Part shown: piece after piece, positions 59,678 to 64,000 of the stretch
Layout of the letters: each line of letters starts with the position of its first letter
Position numbering within the stretch: position 1 is the first letter of the stretch
NCBI RefSeq assembly: GCF_017815135.1
Contig: NZ_JAGJCF010000005.1
Span: forward strand, 266,886-330,885
Length of the DNA stretch: 64,000 bases
Direction: 5' to 3'
Source of the DNA: Jiella mangrovi
GTDB lineage: Bacteria > Pseudomonadota > Alphaproteobacteria > Rhizobiales > Rhizobiaceae
Position numbers and translations under genes: made by a program
Notes under the pieces: model-generated
What the model was told of the DNA's origin: nothing
Database searches by the model: none
What the model saw: only the letters and a program-made list of their open reading frames with translations

Positions 59678-60187
59678 ATGGCCGAACCTCATCAGCCGCC
59701 CCGGCCGGTGAAGGCCGCCAACAAGCGCGGCGCGGCGCGGCTGGCCGCGGTGCAGGCGCTCTATCAGATGGATGTCGGCGGCTCGACGCTGATGGAGACC
59801 GTGGCCGAACACGAGTCCTTCCGGCTGGGCCAGGAGATCGACGGCGAGCAGTACCGCTCGGCGGACGCCGGCTGGTTTCGCGACGTCGTCTCCGGCGTGG
59901 TGCGCCAGCAGAAGACCATCGATCCGCTGATCCACGGCGCCCTGCCGACGGACTGGCCGCTCGACCGCCTCGACACGACCCTGCGGGCGATCATGCGGGC
60001 CGGCGTCTTCGAGCTCCGCTCGCGGCTCGACGTACCCGTCGCGGTGATCATCACCGAATATGTCGACGTTGCGAGGGCCTTCTACACCGAGGACGAGCCG
60101 AAGCTGGTCAACGCCGTGCTCGACCGGATCGCCCGGGACCATCGTACAGACAAGGCCGAAAGGCAGGGCAAGAGCGAAGGCTCATGA
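59678..60187 (+). CDS. nusB: Transcription antitermination factor NusB
   Basis: NusB with NusE (S10) binds boxA RNA in rRNA leaders and prevents premature termination. The 169-residue all-helical protein shows [19 protein letters not shown] at its N-terminus, the [18 protein letters not shown] helix, [19 protein letters not shown] and [29 protein letters not shown] near the C-terminus. It begins two bases after ribH and overlaps the following MFS gene by four (ATGA). Confidence 0.95.
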   Translation: MAEPHQPPRPVKAANKRGAARLAAVQALYQMDVGGSTLMETVAEHESFRLGQEIDGEQYRSADAGWFRDVVSGVVRQQKTIDPLIHGALPTDWPLDRLDTTLRAIMRAGVFELRSRLDVPVAVIITEYVDVARAFYTEDEPKLVNAVLDRIARDHRTDKAERQGKSEGS

Positions 60188-61422
60188 CCTTAGGGGCAGC
60201 CGAGTACAGCGGCTCCGTCGGGGCGGCGACGGCGCGGCGCAACGCCCTCGTCCTTGCCGTCGCGCAGGCCGTGGTCGGTTCGGCCGCGCCGGTGGCGATC
60301 TCGACCGGCGGGCTTGCGGGCACTTGGCTGCTCCTCGAAGACAAGTCGCTGGCGACGTTGCCGGTCACAGGCTTCAACGTCGGCGTCGCGCTCGGCGCAT
60401 TGCCAGCGGCGGTGCTGATGCGGGCAATCGGCCGGCGGCTCGGTTTTTCGTCCGGCGCCCTTTTCGTCTCGATCGGCGGGCTTTGTGCGGGGTTCTCCCT
60501 CATCGCCGAGGCCTTTTGGCCGTTCGTGGCCTCGATGATACTCGTCGGCTGCGGAAACTCCTTCACCCAGCAATACCGCTTCGCCGCGACGGACGGCGTG
60601 CCGCGCGACTATCAGGCCCGGGCGATCGGCCTGGTCCTTGCCGGCGGCATGTTCGCCGCCGTCATCGGCCCCCAGATGGTGAATTTCACCACCGGCCTGT
60701 TCCGGCCGGCGGAATTTGCCGGAGGCTTCTTCGGCGTGTCGATCCTCGGCCTTCTCGGCGTCTTCGTCCTGTCGCGGCTGAAGGTGCCCGAAGTGTCGGC
60801 CGTTCAGGCGGACGCAGGGCCGGAGGAGCCGGCCCGCCCGCTGTCCGAGATCGTTCTGCAGCCGCGTTTCGTGACGGCGCTTTTGTGCGCCGTTGGCAGC
60901 TACGCGATGATGAGCTTCGTGATGACCGGTGCGCCGCTCGCCATCGTCGCTTGCGGCCATTCCAAGCAGATCGGCTTCTTCGGGATCCAGTGGCATGTGA
61001 TGGCCATGTTCGGCCCGAGCTTCTTCACCGGCCGGCTGATCGCCCGTTTCGGCAAGGAGCGGATCATCGCGGCCGGCCTCGTCGCCCTTCTGGCGAGCTT
61101 CGCGGTCTTTCTGTCCGGCGTCGCCGTCTGGCAGTTCTGGCTCGGCCTCGTGCTCCTCGGTCTCGGCTGGAACTTCGGCTTCATCGGGGCGACGGCGATG
61201 GTCGCCGAGACCCATCGTCCGTCGGAAAAGAACAAGACGCAGGGCTTCAACGACCTCGTCCTGTTCACCACCGTCGCCTTCTCGTCCTACATGTCCGGCC
61301 GCGTCTTCAATGCGAGCGGGTGGGACACGATGAACGTCGTTGCCGTGCCGATCGTCCTCGTCTGCCTCGCGGCGATCCTCCTCGAAGCGCGCCGTGCCGG
61401 CGCCCGGTTGCTTACTACCTGA
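60184..61422 (+). CDS. MFS transporter
   Basis: A 412-residue major facilitator with about twelve helices. The segment [39 protein letters not shown] contains the first two helices, and [14 protein letters not shown] is the loop 2-3 motif. The second half has [19 protein letters not shown]. It is ATGA-coupled to nusB, an arrangement often seen in Rhizobiales, but the substrate is unknown. It ends 161 bases before hppA. Confidence 0.9.
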   Translation: MTLGAAEYSGSVGAATARRNALVLAVAQAVVGSAAPVAISTGGLAGTWLLLEDKSLATLPVTGFNVGVALGALPAAVLMRAIGRRLGFSSGALFVSIGGLCAGFSLIAEAFWPFVASMILVGCGNSFTQQYRFAATDGVPRDYQARAIGLVLAGGMFAAVIGPQMVNFTTGLFRPAEFAGGFFGVSILGLLGVFVLSRLKVPEVSAVQADAGPEEPARPLSEIVLQPRFVTALLCAVGSYAMMSFVMTGAPLAIVACGHSKQIGFFGIQWHVMAMFGPSFFTGRLIARFGKERIIAAGLVALLASFAVFLSGVAVWQFWLGLVLLGLGWNFGFIGATAMVAETHRPSEKNKTQGFNDLVLFTTVAFSSYMSGRVFNASGWDTMNVVAVPIVLVCLAAILLEARRAGARLLTT

Positions 61423-61583
61423 CCAAGCGTCGCCCCCGCGGCGCGCCAGCCTGCGCTTGACGCGGCCAATGCCTCATATAACCTCCACCTGCCCTGTCCT
61501 TGGGGGAGCAAGGTCGGTCGGGCCCAAAATAACAATAACGGGATAGTCTTGGGCCCTCGGCCGGGACGAAGTGAGGAAACGGC

Positions 61584-63734
61584 ATGCAGACAATTCTTCT
61601 CGTAGTGGCCCTTTGCGGGCTGCTCGCGGTCGCTTATGCCATATGGGCGACCCGCTCGATCCTGGCCGCCGATCAGGGCTCGGCCCGCATGCAGGAAATC
61701 GCCGGGGCGATCCGCGAGGGCGCCCAGGCTTATCTCGCGCGGCAATACACGACCATCGCCATGGTCGGCGTCGTCGTCTTCGCGCTCAGCTGGTTCCTTC
61801 TCTCGCTCTACGCCGCCGCCGGTTTCGCCATCGGCGCGATCCTGTCGGGCCTCGCCGGCTTCATCGGCATGAATGTTTCGGTGCGGGCCAATATCCGCAC
61901 CGCCGAGGCGGCCTCCCGCTCGCTCGGCGCCGGCCTCGGCGTCGCCTTCAAGTCCGGAGCGATCACCGGCATGCTCGTCGCCGGTCTGGCGCTCCTCGGC
62001 GTCACCTTGTATTTCCTCGTCCTGACCGGCTGGCTCGGCTTCGGCCCCGGTGACCGCACGGTGATCGACTCTTTGGTTTCGCTCGGTTTCGGCGCCTCGC
62101 TGATCTCGATCTTCGCCCGCCTCGGCGGCGGCATCTTCACCAAGGGCGCCGATGTCGGCGGCGATCTCGTCGGCAAGGTGGAAGCCGGCATTCCCGAGGA
62201 CGATCCTCGCAACCCGGCGACCATCGCCGACAATGTCGGCGACAATGTCGGCGACTGCGCCGGCATGGCGGCCGATCTGTTCGAGACCTATGCGGTGACG
62301 GTCGTCGCCACCATGGTTCTGGGGGCGATCTTCTTCGCCGGGTCGAACGTCATCGAAAGCGTCATGGTCTATCCGCTGGCGATCTGCGGCGCCTGTATCA
62401 TCACCTCGATCATTGGCACCTTCTTCGTCCGCCTCGGCTCCAACGGCTCGATCATGGGCGCGCTCTACAAGGGCCTGTGGGTGACGACGCTTCTGTCGAT
62501 CGTCGGCCTCGCCATCGCGAACTATTTCACCATCGGCTTCGGCGATGTCGGCGAAGCTTCGTCCGGCGCCACGATCAACGGTCTGAACCTCTTCATCTGC
62601 GGCATCGTCGGTCTCGCCGTCACCGGCCTGATCGTCTGGATCACCGAATTCTACACCGGCATCGGCTTTCGCCCGGTCCGCTCGATCTCCGAGGCCTCGG
62701 TTTCCGGCCACGGCACCAACGTCATCCAGGGTCTTGCCGTGTCGCTGGAGGCAACGGCGATGCCGACGATCGTCATCGTCGCCGGCATCATCTCCACCTA
62801 TCAGCTCGCCGGCCTCTACGGCACCGGCATCGCGGTCACGGCGATGCTCGGCGTCGCCGGCATGATCGTCGCCCTCGACGCCTTCGGGCCGGTCACCGAC
62901 AATGCCGGCGGCATCGCCGAGATGGCCGGTCTGCCGGCGGATGTGCGCCGCTCGACCGATGCGCTCGATGCGGTCGGTAACACCACCAAGGCGGTGACCA
63001 AGGGCTATGCGATCGGCTCCGCCGGCCTCGGCGCGCTCGTCCTCTTCGCGGCCTATAATTACGACCTGCAGTATTTCGTGGCGCAGGCCGAGGCCGGCAA
63101 CGGCTACGAATATTTCCGGGGCGTCCAGCCGGACTTCGCCCTGACAAACCCTTACGTCGTCGTCGGCCTCCTGCTCGGCGGCCTGATCCCGTTCCTGTTC
63201 GGCGGCATCGCGATGACGGCGGTCGGCCGGGCGGCGAGCTCGGTGGTCGAGGAGGTGCGCCGGCAGTTTCGCGAAAAGCCCGGCATCATGGCCGGCACCG
63301 AGCGGCCGGACTATGCCCGCGCCGTCGACCTTCTGACCAGGGCGGCGATCAAGGAGATGGTCGTGCCCTCGCTCTTGCCGGTGCTGGCGCCGGTCGTCGT
63401 CTATTTCGCGGTCTATCTGATCTCCGACAAGAGCCAGGCCTTCTCGGCGGTCGGCGCCATGCTGCTCGGTGTGATCGTCACCGGCATCTTCGTCGCGATC
63501 TCGATGACGTCGGGCGGCGGCGCCTGGGACAACGCCAAGAAGTCGTTCGAGGACGGTTTCGTCGACGCCGCCGGCACGCGCCACATGAAGGGTTCAGAAG
63601 CGCACAAGGCCTCGGTGACGGGCGACACGGTGGGCGATCCCTACAAGGACACGGCCGGTCCGGCGGTGAATCCTGCGATCAAGATCACCAACATCGTGGC
63701 ACTGCTGCTGCTGGCGATATTGGCGCATCAGTGA
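61584..63734 (+). CDS. hppA: Membrane-bound proton-pumping pyrophosphatase
   Basis: HppA hydrolyses pyrophosphate and pumps protons across the inner membrane. The 716-residue protein has about 16 membrane helices and the PPi-binding motifs [39 protein letters not shown] and [16 protein letters not shown], with a final [18 protein letters not shown]. The motif [10 protein letters not shown] has Lys at the position that is Ala in potassium-dependent enzymes, so this is predicted to be the potassium-independent type. GAGGAAACGGC precedes the ATG. A hairpin follows the stop. Confidence 0.97.
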   Translation: MQTILLVVALCGLLAVAYAIWATRSILAADQGSARMQEIAGAIREGAQAYLARQYTTIAMVGVVVFALSWFLLSLYAAAGFAIGAILSGLAGFIGMNVSVRANIRTAEAASRSLGAGLGVAFKSGAITGMLVAGLALLGVTLYFLVLTGWLGFGPGDRTVIDSLVSLGFGASLISIFARLGGGIFTKGADVGGDLVGKVEAGIPEDDPRNPATIADNVGDNVGDCAGMAADLFETYAVTVVATMVLGAIFFAGSNVIESVMVYPLAICGACIITSIIGTFFVRLGSNGSIMGALYKGLWVTTLLSIVGLAIANYFTIGFGDVGEASSGATINGLNLFICGIVGLAVTGLIVWITEFYTGIGFRPVRSISEASVSGHGTNVIQGLAVSLEATAMPTIVIVAGIISTYQLAGLYGTGIAVTAMLGVAGMIVALDAFGPVTDNAGGIAEMAGLPADVRRSTDALDAVGNTTKAVTKGYAIGSAGLGALVLFAAYNYDLQYFVAQAEAGNGYEYFRGVQPDFALTNPYVVVGLLLGGLIPFLFGGIAMTAVGRAASSVVEEVRRQFREKPGIMAGTERPDYARAVDLLTRAAIKEMVVPSLLPVLAPVVVYFAVYLISDKSQAFSAVGAMLLGVIVTGIFVAISMTSGGGAWDNAKKSFEDGFVDAAGTRHMKGSEAHKASVTGDTVGDPYKDTAGPAVNPAIKITNIVALLLLAILAHQ

Positions 63735-63752
63735 GGGAACGACCCCGCCTTT

Positions 63753-63790
63753 GCGGCGTGATCCTCGACCTCACTTGGGGATCACGCCGC
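63753..63790 (+). terminator. Hairpin downstream of hppA
   Basis: GCGGCGTGATCC (63753-63764) pairs perfectly with GGATCACGCCGC (63779-63790), a 12-base-pair stem with a 14-base loop, 18 bases after the hppA stop. It lacks a T-run, so it may be a rho-assisted or stabilising hairpin. Confidence 0.6.
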
Positions 63791-63837
63791 TGGCAGGGGA
63801 TGAGGCCCTGAAGTGAAGTCGCCGCCCCAAACGCTTC

Positions 63838-63866
63838 GTCATTCTCGGGCCCCGTCCCGAGAATCC
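63838..63866. repeat. Single copy of the REP-like unit
   Basis: One 29-base palindromic unit (GTCATTCTCGGG ... CCCGAGAATCC), preceded by CGCTTC as at 56073. Together they make a 35-base match with the copy at 56073-56107. No inverted partner is visible in the 134 bases that remain; the partner is absent or lies beyond the window. No gene is seen from 63735 to the end. Confidence 0.8.
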
Positions 63867-64000
63867 TGTGTGTTCGAATTGGTGTATGGTGGGAGGCGGG
63901 AAGGAGGCCGAGAGAATCCTGGTCGTCCGCAAGGCAGACCGGTGCCTGGCATGGCCCCTTCCCGCGCCGTCTTCGAAACCTGAACAGTTGCATGAGGCTG

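Noticed and set aside
61450..61583. Promoter TTGACG/TATAAC upstream of hppA
   Set aside because: The two boxes are only 14 bases apart, too close for a normal sigma-70-type promoter.
61287..63584. 765-codon open frame antisense to hppA
   Set aside because: Asp/Gly/Arg-rich mirror of hppA, no domain.

Overview
The window looks like a chromosomal segment of a GC-rich alphaproteobacterium of the order Hyphomicrobiales (Rhizobiales). This rests on gene order: glyA-nrdR-ribD-ribE-ribH-nusB-MFS-hppA, rpoZ-rsh-pyrE-DUF2062 followed by lepB-rnc-era-recO, dapA-smpB, the rhizobial-type arsenic operon arsR-aqpS-arsC-arsH, and a bifunctional Rsh protein. The family cannot be fixed from sequence alone; an Aurantimonadaceae- or Rhizobiaceae-like genome is my inference. 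No rRNA, tRNA, CRISPR array, intact insertion sequence or prophage was seen.

Layout. 1-6.4 kb: 3' part of a fructose-6-phosphate aldolase/transaldolase gene, a DUF2218 gene, priA with a secreted protein, a Tat-exported PhoD phosphatase and a small DUF1344-like exported protein. 6.8-9.5 kb: typA/bipA behind a terminator-like leader hairpin, an OhrR-like MarR regulator behind a long palindrome, and a tiny acidic protein. 9.7-20.6 kb (minus strand): a yej-type peptide ABC importer locus with two tandem substrate-binding proteins (yejA, yejA2), yejB, yejE and yejF, followed by ATGA-coupled NUDIX and ghrA genes. It is interrupted by a REPIN-like repeat between yejB and yejE and by a PIN-toxin/antitoxin pair between yejE and yejF. 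20.7-30.9 kb: a membrane-anchored two-haem cytochrome c, kdsB-pheA, an alpha/beta hydrolase, a soluble lytic transglycosylase, dapA, smpB, a YfcE-type phosphodiesterase, a family-5 uracil-DNA glycosylase and a NYN-domain protein. 31.3-38.9 kb: rpoZ, a strong terminator, rsh, pyrE, DUF2062, then the coupled lepB-rnc-era-recO set. 38.9-44.6 kb: an MFS transporter, panC-panB, a GreA-like factor with an altered tip, and a class B penicillin-binding protein.

44.7-53.6 kb is the most accessory-looking stretch: the arsenic operon, an aldo/keto reductase divergent from a LysR regulator, a decayed fragment of a SthA-like transhydrogenase, a ten-helix membrane protein that reads as a stripped-down SecY paralogue, intact sthA, a VOC/glyoxalase gene with an in-frame internal deletion, and gshB. 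53.7-64 kb returns to core genes: an SH3-domain protein with an Asp/Arg-rich tail, glyA, a second REPIN, nrdR, riboflavin synthesis genes, nusB, an MFS transporter and the proton-pumping pyrophosphatase hppA, ending with one more copy of the repeat.

Functionally the window mixes translation and stress control (typA, smpB, rsh, rnc, era), cofactor synthesis (riboflavin, pantothenate, glutathione), cell-wall and LPS precursors (dapA, kdsB, PBP, transglycosylase), peptide uptake and arsenic defence. The most unusual item is the SecY-like protein at 49370-50467, which keeps ten membrane segments and SecY-like signatures but lacks the large cytosolic loops that SecA and ribosomes dock onto.
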